From positions 1 to 64,000 of the forward strand of contig JAHCHY010000021.1 of assembly GCA_026129485.1 (NCBI GenBank): 64,000 bases of DNA, written 5' to 3'. Of the stretch, positions 1 to 8,673 are shown in pieces. Within the stretch, counting starts at the first letter, position 1; each line of letters opens with the position of its first letter. The position numbers and the translations under genes are program-made. The notes under the pieces were generated by a model. It made no database searches. It worked only from the letters and a program-made list of their open reading frames with translations, and was not told the origin of the DNA. The stretch is from Cyclobacteriaceae bacterium (GTDB lineage: Bacteria; Bacteroidota; Bacteroidia; Cytophagales; Cyclobacteriaceae).

Positions 1-618
1 ATACCAGCCTACGTTGAACCGGTTGTAAACGACAGCGACTTCGATAACCTGGCAAACCCTGCCCTGTACGATTTGCTGCTCGACAGCGCCCTGCAAAACC
101 GGCCTGACCTGAAGCTGGCAAACGAATCGGAAGCGCTCTCGCTTTTAAATGTGCAGCTTCACAAAAAAATGGCTATACCCGACATGGCTCTGAACGGTTC
201 ATACGACCAGCGCAGCGGTGCTTTTGTGAACCAGGTAAATGTCGGATTAAGCATTCCGCTTCCGCTATGGAACCGAAACAGGGGCAACATCAAAGCTGCA
301 CAATACGAAGCGCTTTCAGCTACTACCTGGCAAAAGCAGAAATTAACCGAGGTGCAGGCCCAGGTACTGGCCGCATGGCAGGATCTGACATTGAGCATTT
401 CGGAGTATCAGAAAATCAAAGCATTCTACAGCAACGACTTCGATATTGTGTTTGAAGGCATCAACAAAAACTTTCAGAGAGGGAACATCTCTATCCTGGA
501 GTTTGTCGATTTTTTTGAATCGTACAATGAGTCGCTCAGCGAATACGAGCGTGTAAAAAACTACTTAGCCAATTCGGCCATGCAAATCAATTATGTAACG
601 GCTTCCAAAATTTATTAA
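1..618 (+). CDS. Outer-membrane factor of a heavy-metal RND efflux system (TolC/CzcC family), 5'-truncated by window edge
   Basis: The reading frame is open from base 1, so the gene starts upstream and only the last 205 residues are visible; a TTG at 73 is internal. The visible part has long amphipathic helices typical of the OEP domain and the motif GLSIPLPLWNRNRG, which is characteristic of CzcC/CusC-type channels where a helix returns to a beta strand. These proteins form the outer-membrane and periplasmic exit duct of tripartite pumps. The stop lies 4 nt before the adaptor gene and the pump follows, so this is the first visible gene of a czcCBA-type operon. The metal substrate cannot be read from this fragment. 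Confidence 0.9.
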   Translation: MPAYVEPVVNDSDFDNLANPALYDLLLDSALQNRPDLKLANESEALSLLNVQLHKKMAIPDMALNGSYDQRSGAFVNQVNVGLSIPLPLWNRNRGNIKAAQYEALSATTWQKQKLTEVQAQVLAAWQDLTLSISEYQKIKAFYSNDFDIVFEGINKNFQRGNISILEFVDFFESYNESLSEYERVKNYLANSAMQINYVTASKIY

Positions 619-622
619 ATCC

Positions 623-1702
623 ATGACCCGATCTTATCCCATCTTGTTTTTAGTCCTGCTTTTACTGGCCTGTGCCGATGAAAAAAAGTATGAAGACAAT
701 GGCGTTGCATTTTCCATTAGCGACACCATGCTGGCTAATTGTGAATTTTACGAAGCCAGCGAACAGCCGGTAAAGAACGATATCCGGCTGTTTGGAAAAA
801 TTACAGTGGATAATAACAAGATGGCCCGTGTAAACTCGATTGTAGGCGGCCATGTACTTACGGTAAATGCCGAGCTGGGCGACTATGTCAAGCAAGGCCA
901 GGTGCTGGCCACGGTACGAAGCAGTGAAGTGGCCGAATTTCAGCGCCAGCTCCTGGATGCGCAAAGCGATGTAGCTGTGGCAGAAAAAAACCTGCAGGTT
1001 ACCAAAGAGCTTTTTGAAGGTAAGCTGAATGCTGAACGCGATGTTAACGCAGCCGAAAAAGAGCTGGTAAAAGCAAAAGCCGAGCTGGCCCGCATTAACG
1101 AAGTGTATGCCATTTATAAACTGAGCGATGGCTCTACCTATAACATCCTCGCTCCTATAAGCGGCTTTGTGCTGGAGAAAGATATTTTCCCCAACGAACA
1201 ATTGAGGGGAGATGTTTCTGAAGCGCTCTTTTCTATTTCAGAAATAAATGAAGTGTGGGCCCTTGCCAATGTAAGCGAAAGCGATATTTCCAAAATACAA
1301 TTGGGTTACGATGCCGAAGTACGCACGCTGGGGTTCCCCGATAAAGTGTACAAAGGTAAAATTGATAAAATCTTTAACACCATCGACCCCGAAACAAAGG
1401 CCATGAAAGTGCGCGTGCGCATCCCCAACGAAAGCTTTCAGCTTAAGCCCGAAATGATGGCTACAGTAAACGTAATCTTCACCGAAAATAAAAAGCTCGT
1501 AGCCGTGCCTTCCTCATCCATCATCTTCGATAAAAGCAAAAACTGGGTGATGGTTTTTAAAGACCGCCAGAACATTGAAACCCGAAACGTGGAAGTGTAT
1601 CGCCAGTTGGGCGATATAACCTACCTATCGGAAGGATTGCAACAAGGTGAAAAAGTGATCTCGAAGAACGGGTTGTTTGTATATGATGCCATAAACGATT
1701 AA
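623..1702 (+). CDS. RND efflux periplasmic adaptor (CzcB/CusB-like lipoprotein)
   Basis: This is a 359-residue membrane-fusion protein. A short hydrophobic signal ends in LLLLAC, so Cys17 is the likely lipidation site and the protein is anchored to the inner membrane facing the periplasm. A biotinyl-lipoyl-like half (VNAELGDYVKQGQVLATV) is followed by a helical hairpin of about 75 residues, the second lipoyl half (YNILAPISGFVLEK) and beta-barrel domains. It links the pump encoded next to the outer-membrane channel encoded before it. The gene is 4 nt downstream of the channel gene and 7 nt upstream of the pump gene, so the three are almost certainly cotranscribed. No His- or Met-rich metal-binding tail is seen, so zinc/cobalt versus copper/silver remains open. 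Confidence 0.92.
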   Translation: MTRSYPILFLVLLLLACADEKKYEDNGVAFSISDTMLANCEFYEASEQPVKNDIRLFGKITVDNNKMARVNSIVGGHVLTVNAELGDYVKQGQVLATVRSSEVAEFQRQLLDAQSDVAVAEKNLQVTKELFEGKLNAERDVNAAEKELVKAKAELARINEVYAIYKLSDGSTYNILAPISGFVLEKDIFPNEQLRGDVSEALFSISEINEVWALANVSESDISKIQLGYDAEVRTLGFPDKVYKGKIDKIFNTIDPETKAMKVRVRIPNESFQLKPEMMATVNVIFTENKKLVAVPSSSIIFDKSKNWVMVFKDRQNIETRNVEVYRQLGDITYLSEGLQQGEKVISKNGLFVYDAIND

Positions 1703-1709
1703 GCGAAAC

Positions 1710-4700
1710 ATGGGAAAATTCATTCGAAACATAATAGCCTTCTCGCTTAAGAACAGGTTCTTTACTTTTTTCTGGGTTACGCTGCTGGTGATTGGTGGCG
1801 TATTTTCATTTATAAAAATTCCGATCGAAGCGTTTCCGGATGTTACCAACACACAAATCATTATCGTAACCGAGTGGAGCGGGCGCAGCGCGGAAGAAGT
1901 AGAACGGTTTGTAACCACGCCTATTGAAATTGCCATGAACAGCGTGCAGCGCAAAACCAATGTGCGCAGTATTACCATGTTCGGCTTGTCTGTTATCAAG
2001 GTAATATTTGAAGATGACGTGGAAGATTTTTTTGCCCGCCAGCAGGTAAACAACCAGCTGCGCAATGTGCAACTGCCCGATGATGTGGAACCGGAAGTGC
2101 AGCCGCCTTACGGCCCCACAGGAGAAATTTTTCGTTATGTGCTGAGAAGCGAAACAAGAGATTCGCGTGATCTGCTTACGATTCAAAACTGGACGATTGA
2201 CCGGCAACTGCGTGCCGTGCCCGGGGTGGCCGATGTGGTGGCTTTTGGCGGAAGAGAAAAAACTTACGAGATCAGCATTAACCCGGTGCAGCTCCAGAAG
2301 TATAATCTTACTCCGCTTGAGCTGTACGAAGCCATTTCCAAATCAAACCTAAATGTAGGCGGTGATGTAATTGAGAAAAACGGGCAGGCGTACGTGGTGC
2401 GCGGCATCGGCCTGTTGTCTTCAATCGAAGAAATCGAAAATACGATTGTAGATATTTATAATGGTAATCCATTGCTGGTAAAACGGGTGGCCATCGTGCG
2501 CGAGAGCAGCCTGCCCCGTGTTGGCCAGGTAGGGCTTGATGATAATGATGATGTGGTGGAAGGCATTGTGGTGATGCGCAAAAACGAAAACCCCAGCGAA
2601 GTGCTGGCGAGTGTAAAAGCAAAAATTGATGAGCTGAACACTACCGTGCTGCCCAACGATGTGCGCATGGAAACCTTCTACGACCGCGATAACCTGATGG
2701 CCTACTGCACCAAAACGGTGATGCACAATCTGGTGGAAGGGATCATTCTCGTTACCGTGATTGTGTTCATCTTCATGGCCGACTGGCGCACTACACTGAT
2801 AGTGGCTGTTGTAATTCCGCTGTCTTTGTTGTTTGCATTCCTGTGCTTAAAGCTGCGGGGCATGAGCGCCAACCTGCTCTCGCTCGGTGCCGTTGACTTC
2901 GGTATCATTATCGATGGGGCGGTCGTCATGGTGGAAGGGCTGTTCGTAGCGCTTGATCACGAAGCGCAGAAGCACGGCATGAGCAAGTTCAACCGGCTAT
3001 CCAAGCTTGGTCTGATAAAGAAGACCGGTGCTGAAATGGGCAAAGCCATTTTCTTTTCCAAGCTCATCATCATCTCTGCGCTGCTGCCCATCTTCGCATT
3101 TCAGAAAGTGGAAGGCAAAATGTTTTCGCCCCTTGCCTTTACGCTGGGGTTTGCGTTGCTGGGAGCGCTGTTGTTTACACTCACACTCGTGCCGTTGCTC
3201 AGCGCCTTGTTGCTAAAGAAGAACGTAAAGGAAAAACATAATTTCTTTATCGATTTTGTCAATCGTTCGGTAGAAAAAGCATTCGGGCTTACATTCTCCA
3301 AGAGAAAAGTTACCGTTGCCATTGCCATTATTTGTTTTGCCTCTACTATTTTCTCCGCAAAGTGGTTAGGTACCGAGTTCCTGCCACAGCTTAATGAAGG
3401 CGCATTGTGGGTAGAGGCAAAGCTACCCATGAGCTCATCTTTAAGCGAAACCGTAAAAATGGTAAGCGTGCTTCGCGATGAGCTGAGAACATTTCCCGAA
3501 GTGAACGGGGTGCTTTCACAGACCGGCCGCAGCAATGACGGCACCGACCCCAGCGGGTTTTATTATGTGCAGATGCAGGTAAACCTGAAGCCCAAAGAAA
3601 AGTGGGACAGGAAAATTTCTATGGATGGCCTGGTGGAAGAGATGGATAAAAAGCTCAAGAAATACCAGGGCATCAACTATAACTATTCACAGCCCATTAT
3701 CGACAACGTGGCCGAAGCCGTGGCCGGCATGAATGCTTCCAACGCAGTTAAAATTTATGGCGATGATCTCAACCGGCTCGATGAGTACGCCAACCAGGTG
3801 CTGGAGCAGATCAAAGATGTGGAAGGCATTAAAGATGTGGGCATTCTGCGCAACATCGGCCAGCCTGAAATGAGCATTGTGCTGGATGAAGAGCGCATGG
3901 CTTTGTATGGCGTTACCAAAGCCGATGCGCTTATGGTAATTGAAATGGCCATTGGCGGAAAGACTGCTACTGTGAAATACGAAGGTGAAAAGAAGTTCGA
4001 CATCCGCATTCGTTACGAACAAAGCTTCCGCAAGGATGAAGATGACATTATGATGCTGATGATTCCCAACATTAAGGACGAAAAAATACCGCTGAAGGAA
4101 ATCGCCTCTATCAAACAAATAACCGGCCCGGCATTTATCTACCGCGACAACACCAAGCGTTTTATCGGTGTAAAGTTTTCGGTGCGCGAGCGCGATTTAG
4201 GCAGCACCATTGCCGAAGCGCAGAAAAATGTGAATGAGCATGTGCGCCTGCCGCAAGGCTACTCGATGTCGTGGACGGGTGAATTTGAAAACCAGGTACG
4301 CGCCACCCAAACGCTGAGCCAAGTGGTGCCCATAAGCCTTACGCTCATCTTCCTGCTGCTGTTCATCATGTTTGGTAACGTACGCGATGCCGGCTATGTA
4401 CTCATTAACGTGCCTTTTGCGCTGATTGGCGGCATTGTGGCGCTGCATGTAACGGGCATCAACTTTGGTATCTCGGCCGGTGTGGGCTTCATTGCCTTGT
4501 TCGGCATCTGTGTGCAGAACGGTGTGATCCTTATTTCAGAGTTTCATAAGCAGGCACATCATGCGGGCAATCTTACGCAGGCCATTTTCAATGCCGTAAA
4601 AATTCGTACCCGCCCGGTGGTCATGACGGCTTTGATGGCAGCCATTGGTTTGTTGCCTGCTGCATTATCTACCGGCATAGGCTCGGAATCGCAAAAGCCG

Positions 4701-4814
4701 CTTGCGGTAGTAATTATCGGGGGGCTTGTTACCGCCACCATTTTCACACTGCTTGTGTTCCCGATTTTTTATTACTGGGGCAATAAACGTAAACACCACG
4801 CGGTACTGGTATAG
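1710..4814 (+). CDS. Heavy-metal RND efflux pump, CzcA/CusA family
   Basis: This 1034-residue protein has the full length and layout of HME-RND pumps: TM1 near the N-terminus, two large periplasmic loops, and two blocks of TM helices. The proton-relay segment in TM4 reads AVDFGIIIDGAVVMVE, with acidic residues at about 396, 402 and 409. That matches the Asp/Asp/Glu triad of CzcA-type pumps and differs from the AspAsp pair of drug pumps. It exports a divalent or monovalent metal across the envelope using the proton gradient, together with the adaptor and channel encoded just upstream. It is the last gene of the operon and is followed by a strong terminator. Confidence 0.95.
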   Translation: MGKFIRNIIAFSLKNRFFTFFWVTLLVIGGVFSFIKIPIEAFPDVTNTQIIIVTEWSGRSAEEVERFVTTPIEIAMNSVQRKTNVRSITMFGLSVIKVIFEDDVEDFFARQQVNNQLRNVQLPDDVEPEVQPPYGPTGEIFRYVLRSETRDSRDLLTIQNWTIDRQLRAVPGVADVVAFGGREKTYEISINPVQLQKYNLTPLELYEAISKSNLNVGGDVIEKNGQAYVVRGIGLLSSIEEIENTIVDIYNGNPLLVKRVAIVRESSLPRVGQVGLDDNDDVVEGIVVMRKNENPSEVLASVKAKIDELNTTVLPNDVRMETFYDRDNLMAYCTKTVMHNLVEGIILVTVIVFIFMADWRTTLIVAVVIPLSLLFAFLCLKLRGMSANLLSLGAVDFGIIIDGAVVMVEGLFVALDHEAQKHGMSKFNRLSKLGLIKKTGAEMGKAIFFSKLIIISALLPIFAFQKVEGKMFSPLAFTLGFALLGALLFTLTLVPLLSALLLKKNVKEKHNFFIDFVNRSVEKAFGLTFSKRKVTVAIAIICFASTIFSAKWLGTEFLPQLNEGALWVEAKLPMSSSLSETVKMVSVLRDELRTFPEVNGVLSQTGRSNDGTDPSGFYYVQMQVNLKPKEKWDRKISMDGLVEEMDKKLKKYQGINYNYSQPIIDNVAEAVAGMNASNAVKIYGDDLNRLDEYANQVLEQIKDVEGIKDVGILRNIGQPEMSIVLDEERMALYGVTKADALMVIEMAIGGKTATVKYEGEKKFDIRIRYEQSFRKDEDDIMMLMIPNIKDEKIPLKEIASIKQITGPAFIYRDNTKRFIGVKFSVRERDLGSTIAEAQKNVNEHVRLPQGYSMSWTGEFENQVRATQTLSQVVPISLTLIFLLLFIMFGNVRDAGYVLINVPFALIGGIVALHVTGINFGISAGVGFIALFGICVQNGVILISEFHKQAHHAGNLTQAIFNAVKIRTRPVVMTALMAAIGLLPAALSTGIGSESQKPLAVVIIGGLVTATIFTLLVFPIFYYWGNKRKHHAVLV

Positions 4815-4839
4815 ATAGGTAAGAAGTAGGTGTTGGGGT

Positions 4840-4873
4840 AAGCCTTGTGCCTTCGGGTGCAGGGCTTTTGTTT
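4840..4873 (+). terminator. Intrinsic terminator of the metal-efflux operon
   Basis: A 12-bp stem with three G-T pairs is closed by a C(TTCG)G tetraloop at 4851-4856 and followed by TTTTGTTTT. It lies 26 nt after the pump stop codon. UUCG tetraloops closed by C-G are unusually stable, so this should end the operon efficiently. Confidence 0.8.
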
Positions 4874-4945
4874 TCAAAAGCTTACTCCTGTGTTAAAAAT
4901 CACATAACAATCGCTGAATTTTTTCAGCCGTAACGGAACTTTTGG

Positions 4946-4967
4946 TAACATTGCATGTTTAAACATG
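4946..4967 (+). promoter_or_regulatory. Possible promoter and palindromic operator of the YceI gene
   Basis: TAACATTG at 4946-4953 is one base off the Bacteroidota -7 consensus TANNTTTG. It is followed at once by the perfect 14-bp palindrome CATGTTTAAACATG at 4954-4967, where the transcription start would fall. The start codon is at 4989. A palindrome in this position suits a repressor site, but no binding protein can be named. Confidence 0.4.
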
Positions 4968-4988
4968 TATTCATAAACCAATCCAATC

Positions 4989-5621
4989 ATGAAGAAACTA
5001 ACATTACTATTGGTGGCAGGTATTATTATGGCGGCCTGCACACCTAAAAACCCGGAAGGAGAAAAAGCGGAAACAACCGATAGTGTTGAAGCAGGAGCCG
5101 CAGAAGGAACCGAAGTTGCCATTAACACCAGCGCGTCAAAAGTTATCTGGACGGGCAGCAAGGTATCCGGTTCGCACACAGGCGATGTAGCCCTTACATC
5201 AGGCTCTTTGTTTGTAAAAGACGGCAAGATTACCGGTGGCAGCTTTGTGGCCGACCTGAATACCATTAACGATACCGATATGCAGGGCGAATACAAAGAC
5301 AAATTAGATGGCCACCTGAAGTCGCCTGATTTCTTTGATATAGCCAGTTTCCCTGAGGCTAAATTCGAAATCACCAGCGTAACGGAAGGAGCTGAGCCCG
5401 GCAAAGTTACCATTTCAGGTAACCTGACTATGCGCGGTGTAACCAAGAACATTACGTTCCCTGCCACTGTAGCTGAAGCTTCAGAAGGTGCCGTAAAAGC
5501 ATCGGCAGATTTTAACGTTTTGCGCGAAGATTGGGGCCTGGTTTACACCGGTATGGCCGATGACCTGATCAGCAAGGAATTCAATCTTAAAATTGAATTG
5601 GTTGCGGGCGCAAGCATCTGA
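4989..5621 (+). CDS. YceI-family lipoprotein
   Basis: The 210-residue protein begins with a lipoprotein signal ending MAAC, with Cys17 as the lipidated residue. An acidic Ala/Glu-rich linker to about residue 38 leads into a YceI-like lipocalin barrel. Recognisable YceI features are KVIWTGSKVSGSHTGDV, the central segment LDGHLKSPDFFDIASFPEAK and the final EDWGLVYTG. YceI proteins bind amphiphilic or isoprenoid molecules in a hydrophobic pocket and are often stress induced. It stands alone, with its own upstream region and a terminator on the 3' side. The ligand is unknown. Confidence 0.9.
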   Translation: MKKLTLLLVAGIIMAACTPKNPEGEKAETTDSVEAGAAEGTEVAINTSASKVIWTGSKVSGSHTGDVALTSGSLFVKDGKITGGSFVADLNTINDTDMQGEYKDKLDGHLKSPDFFDIASFPEAKFEITSVTEGAEPGKVTISGNLTMRGVTKNITFPATVAEASEGAVKASADFNVLREDWGLVYTGMADDLISKEFNLKIELVAGASI

Positions 5622-5650
5622 TCTTTTCAGGTTAATTTGAATTTTGAAAC

Positions 5651-5677
5651 CCCACGGATTAGTCTGTGGGTTTTTTT
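5651..5677 (+). terminator. Intrinsic terminator after the YceI gene
   Basis: CCCACGGA and TCTGTGGG form an 8-bp stem with one G-T pair and a TTAG loop, followed by seven T. The hairpin overlaps the 3' end of the leftward ATP-grasp gene, whose stop is at 5659-5661. Confidence 0.8.
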
Positions 5678-6723
5678 ATTGCGTTAAGCTGATTTACTGC
5701 TGTTATCTTTTTAAAATTCCTGTAAATAGTCCTGCCCTCCCGGAAGGATAAATACGGCACACCGCACTCGTGGTTTTCTTGGCTTACGCGATACAGGTTT
5801 CGCCAATGTGTAATAAGATCGCGAATACCTTGAAGCAGGGATGACCCCGGGTGGTAAATATGAGCCGGCTCGGCACCACATCCATTCAGTTCCATAATTT
5901 TCACATCCCCATTCTCAAGATCTTCCAATGAAGCGCAACGCAAATCAAACCGCCCGAAATAAAACCCGTTGATCTGTTTGCTGATGCGATCGAACGAAGT
6001 GGAAAGCTTACCGGTAATTAAATGGTTGCAGTTGAGAAACGTAGTGCCCAATACATGATTGCCTATGGAAACCAGTTCTATCTTCTTTCCCTTCGGGATA
6101 ATTTCGTCCAGTTGCCCGGCATAAGCCACTTTCAGCTTATCCCATTGCAGCTTTGCACGATCCTTATTCAGAATCAGTTGCTGAAGTGTATTTGTACCAT
6201 CCCCGGTAACGGACAAAAATTCTTTACCGGTTATCGAATTCACAAAGCCATGAGGCTGCGAGGGAAACCGAATGTAGAACACCCCAAACTCGAGGGGCAG
6301 GTCAACAAACTCCTGAACAATAAAATCAGTCTTTATTTCGGAGAGATACCGGTCAATGTCTTCCGCATTTTTGATCTTACGCACCATCCAGCCGCGCTCG
6401 CCTAAATCGGGCTTAAAAATTACAGGCCACGAAAGGCCGCTTCGCTCCATTGCATGCAATACTTGTTGTTGTGTTGCCGGAAGCTTTACAAGAATAGCCT
6501 TAGGCTTTACATGATCGGGAATAAGCTCAAGCACCTCGAATTTACTTTCACCCATCATACCACCCGTTAAGATTGATGGATTGGATGCAGAGAAGTAAAA
6601 AAGACTACGCTCTTTAAGTGCATACCAGGTCCACATAAAAAACAAAGGCGCCTGGATAACTCCAAACGGCCAGTACTCCCAGCTGCGGAGCTTGATAAAG
6701 AAATTACTTTTAAAGATTGACAA
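5659..6723 (-). CDS. ATP-grasp domain protein of unknown substrate
   Basis: The 354-residue product resembles ATP-grasp carboxylate-amine ligases. A nucleotide-binding lysine segment (WPVIFKPDLGERGW, about residue 100), a lid region (DFIVQEFVDLPLEFGVFYIR) and the metal-binding end (DVKIMELNGCGAEPAHIYHP, about residue 290) are in the expected order. The only usable start before codon 30 is a TTG at 6723. The residues before the first ATG (SWEYWPFGVIQAP) look structured, so I favour TTG. The previous gene stops at 6730 in the same frame, 6 nt upstream, which suggests an operon with the DinB gene. The substrate cannot be told; D-Ala-D-Ala ligase activity is not implied. Confidence 0.75.
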   Translation of the reverse strand: MSIFKSNFFIKLRSWEYWPFGVIQAPLFFMWTWYALKERSLFYFSASNPSILTGGMMGESKFEVLELIPDHVKPKAILVKLPATQQQVLHAMERSGLSWPVIFKPDLGERGWMVRKIKNAEDIDRYLSEIKTDFIVQEFVDLPLEFGVFYIRFPSQPHGFVNSITGKEFLSVTGDGTNTLQQLILNKDRAKLQWDKLKVAYAGQLDEIIPKGKKIELVSIGNHVLGTTFLNCNHLITGKLSTSFDRISKQINGFYFGRFDLRCASLEDLENGDVKIMELNGCGAEPAHIYHPGSSLLQGIRDLITHWRNLYRVSQENHECGVPYLSFREGRTIYRNFKKITAVNQLNAIKKPTD

Positions 6724-6729
6724 GCTGAA

Positions 6730-7248
6730 TCAGGAAGCTGTTGCGGTTTCTTCGCGGTAACGCAAGGTAGATACGGCCACGCCAAATGATTGGGGCATCA
6801 CCACATAAGGCGCCACTTCGTGAATACCAATTTTCATAATGGCCATGTGGTGTACGGCATGCTCAATATTGTAGGTAAGCTCGCGCAAAAAATTGGTTTC
6901 CACCGAAACACATTCCTCGCTGTCGGGCAGGTATCCCACCCGGAGAACCATGCGTTTATCGGCAGGTTTTTGCGAAACAAAATCCAGCATGTTGTGAATG
7001 GTACCGAGCGCCACAAGCTTATCGTTCTCAATAGCCTTGTCGTGCTGGCGCTTATCATAATTAACCTCTCCTTTTTCATAGCCTTGTTCCAAGCAAACAA
7101 AAAATTCGAGCGTGTGGCGCAAATGCTGGCCGATGGTAGCCTTGCTTAATGCGGACGATGGTTTGCGAAAATCCTCTTCTGAAAGCTGGCTTACGGCATC
7201 TGCCAGTTGAGAAAGCACGGTAAGCCCCGCAGAATAAAGTTGTGTCAT
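6730..7248 (-). CDS. DinB-family protein (four-helix bundle)
   Basis: From the ATG at 7248 the product is 172 residues. The open frame runs further upstream, but a promoter-like TATCTTTG lies at 7277-7270, which makes 7248 the sensible start. Two histidine clusters, GQHLRHTLEF and NIEHAVHHMAIMK, match the metal-binding positions of the DinB/YfiT four-helix bundle. Family members include bacillithiol or mycothiol transferases and many uncharacterised metalloenzymes. It is followed 6 nt later by the ATP-grasp gene. A second, distant DinB protein occurs at 49590. Confidence 0.78.
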   Translation of the reverse strand: MTQLYSAGLTVLSQLADAVSQLSEEDFRKPSSALSKATIGQHLRHTLEFFVCLEQGYEKGEVNYDKRQHDKAIENDKLVALGTIHNMLDFVSQKPADKRMVLRVGYLPDSEECVSVETNFLRELTYNIEHAVHHMAIMKIGIHEVAPYVVMPQSFGVAVSTLRYREETATAS

Positions 7249-7269
7249 ATAATCAAACTTAAGCCAATA

Positions 7270-7277
7270 CAAAGATA
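7270..7277 (-). promoter_or_regulatory. Promoter -7 element for the DinB/ATP-grasp pair
   Basis: On the minus strand the sequence reads TATCTTTG, an exact TANNTTTG match, 22 nt upstream of the ATG at 7248. No clear -33 TTG is placed correctly. Confidence 0.5.
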
Positions 7278-7370
7278 AGCCGAATTCCAAACCTTGCACA
7301 TGCGAAAACCGGGCAACCGGGTTTAGGTTCGGTTTTCTTCCGGTTTTGGTTGTCTTTCGATTTTAACGGG

Positions 7371-7856
7371 CTAATCAGGCAGGATGTCGCGCAACTGCTC
7401 CCAAACCAGGTCGGGCTCGTACCCTTTGGCAATAGCAAACCGGGCTATCTTATCGCGCTTGCGGTATGGATTTTCTTCGGTTACCGATCCCGCCTTTTTT
7501 ACCAGCAGTTGCTTCAGGGTTTTGGTGTAGTCGCGGGCGTCTATTTCTTTCAGGCCAAGGTTAATGCAGTTTTTGGTTAATCCTAAAAATTCCAGCTCGT
7601 TTTTGATTTTAAGCCTGCCCCATTTTTTCATCCTGAATTTGCCGCCCGCATAAGCTTTTGCAAAACGTTGCTCGTTCAAAAAGCCATCGGTAATTAATTG
7701 CGAGAGTAATTCATCGGCTTGGTTGACAGGCAGGCCGTACTCAAAAAGTTTTGCCTTTACCTCTTTATGTGAACGTTCCTGATAGGCGCAATACCGTTGA
7801 ATTTTAGCAAGCGCTTCGGCAGGCGTGTATTTTTTCCGGGCAGGCTGTTCATCCAT
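7371..7856 (-). CDS. recX: RecX-family regulatory protein
   Basis: The 161-residue product has the three tandem three-helix repeats of RecX: AEALAKIQRYCAYQERSHKE, then LLSQLITDGFLNEQRFAKAY with KWGRLKIKNEL, then a divergent third repeat ending in ARFAIAKGYEPDLVWEQL. The family caps RecA filaments and moderates recombinase activity. recA is not in this window, which is normal when recX is unlinked. The start is the ATG at 7856, and a repeat element lies just upstream at 7894-8014. Confidence 0.88.
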   Translation of the reverse strand: MDEQPARKKYTPAEALAKIQRYCAYQERSHKEVKAKLFEYGLPVNQADELLSQLITDGFLNEQRFAKAYAGGKFRMKKWGRLKIKNELEFLGLTKNCINLGLKEIDARDYTKTLKQLLVKKAGSVTEENPYRKRDKIARFAIAKGYEPDLVWEQLRDILPD

Positions 7857-7893
7857 GCCGGAAATTCAAAATTTCAGATTGCAAATTCAAATC

Positions 7894-8014
7894 TGATGTT
7901 ACGCAAAACGTTCGGGATGATGTCGGTCTGAGCCTGTCGAAGACTATTTCCGTGTAGAAAATCGGTTTCGACAGGCTCAACCTGACACCTTGCTATGAGT
8001 TTTGCGTAACATCA
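7894..8014. repeat. Nested inverted-repeat element (REP/MITE-like), 121 bp
   Basis: Outer arms of 16 bp (TGATGTTACGCAAAAC at 7894-7909 and its exact reverse complement at 7999-8014) enclose inner arms of 20 bp at 7922-7941 and 7967-7986, which pair at 17 of 20 positions. The inner arm carries TGAGCCTGTCGAA. The same 24-bp core occurs at 41194-41217 in front of prfA. No open reading frame is inside. The element sits between recX and the YcxB-like gene. Confidence 0.8.
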
Positions 8015-8035
8015 ACTCAAATGGAGCGTGAACTG

Positions 8036-8509
8036 TTATTTAAGCAGTCCTTTTGTTTTAAGAATGCTGCCCACAAACTTGCGCTCGTTGTCGGTATTAA
8101 AGATTTTATAAGGCAGGTGAATAAGCTGGGCCTTGTTTACAAACAGCAGGTAAGCATCCTTTCCGGCTTTGGCCCGTTTGATCTGGTCCCACTTTAGCGG
8201 CATGCCTTCGCGGGCATTGATTTTCATTACAATCTGCTGGCTGGTGATCTCGTAGCTGAAACGTTCAAATAACATTTTGCCTTGCTCTAACTGGGTAACC
8301 CCGTAAAACTGGATCCACCAGAAAAGCAGGTATAATGCCGCCCCGGTAAACGCCCCGATAAACCACCAGATGCTGGGTATCCACAAATAGCAAAGGCAAA
8401 TGGCCAATACAATCAGGCCCACCCACCATTGCTGTTGCAAAATGGCCTTTAGCGCCATTTTTATGTAATCTCTCTTTTCAAGCCGGTAGTTGCGCGTTTT
8501 TACGATCAT
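8036..8509 (-). CDS. YcxB-like membrane protein
   Basis: The 157-residue protein has a cytoplasmic N-terminal segment, two closely spaced TM helices (about residues 29-47 and 50-68), and a C-terminal domain with FERFSYEITSQQIVMKI and LKWDQIKRAKAGKDAYLLFV. This is the pattern of the YcxB-like domain, which has a pleckstrin-homology-like fold. The function of the family is unknown. It is transcribed leftward, away from the efflux operon that starts at 8674. Confidence 0.7.
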   Translation of the reverse strand: MIVKTRNYRLEKRDYIKMALKAILQQQWWVGLIVLAICLCYLWIPSIWWFIGAFTGAALYLLFWWIQFYGVTQLEQGKMLFERFSYEITSQQIVMKINAREGMPLKWDQIKRAKAGKDAYLLFVNKAQLIHLPYKIFNTDNERKFVGSILKTKGLLK

Positions 8510-8639
8510 AATACTTAAACCTTAAAATCAGGGAGCGCAAAAGTAATGGATTTGCCTGATTTTTAAACTCCTTTCACCACTCATGGAGTATTGCAATCGT
8601 TATTGGTACGAATGAATATAAATGCACTGCCTACATCCA

Positions 8640-8647
8640 TAACTTTG
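8640..8647 (+). promoter_or_regulatory. Promoter -7 element of the second RND locus
   Basis: TAACTTTG at 8640-8647 matches TANNTTTG exactly. A start of transcription a few bases later makes the GTG at 8647 impossible as a translation start and supports the ATG at 8674. The -33 element is not clear. Confidence 0.5.
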
Positions 8648-8673
8648 TGCGATATTGCAGGTTGTTCAGGCCC

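Noticed and set aside
662-1201. Long minus-strand open frame opposite the RND adaptor
   Set aside because: It lies fully antisense to a strongly recognised adaptor gene, and its translation shows no domain. It is an antisense shadow, as are similar frames opposite the pumps and permeases.
7304-7337. Stem-loop downstream of recX
   Set aside because: An 8-bp stem (GAAAACCG/CGGTTTTC) can form, but the loop is 18 nt and no T run follows on the recX strand, so a terminator is not supported.
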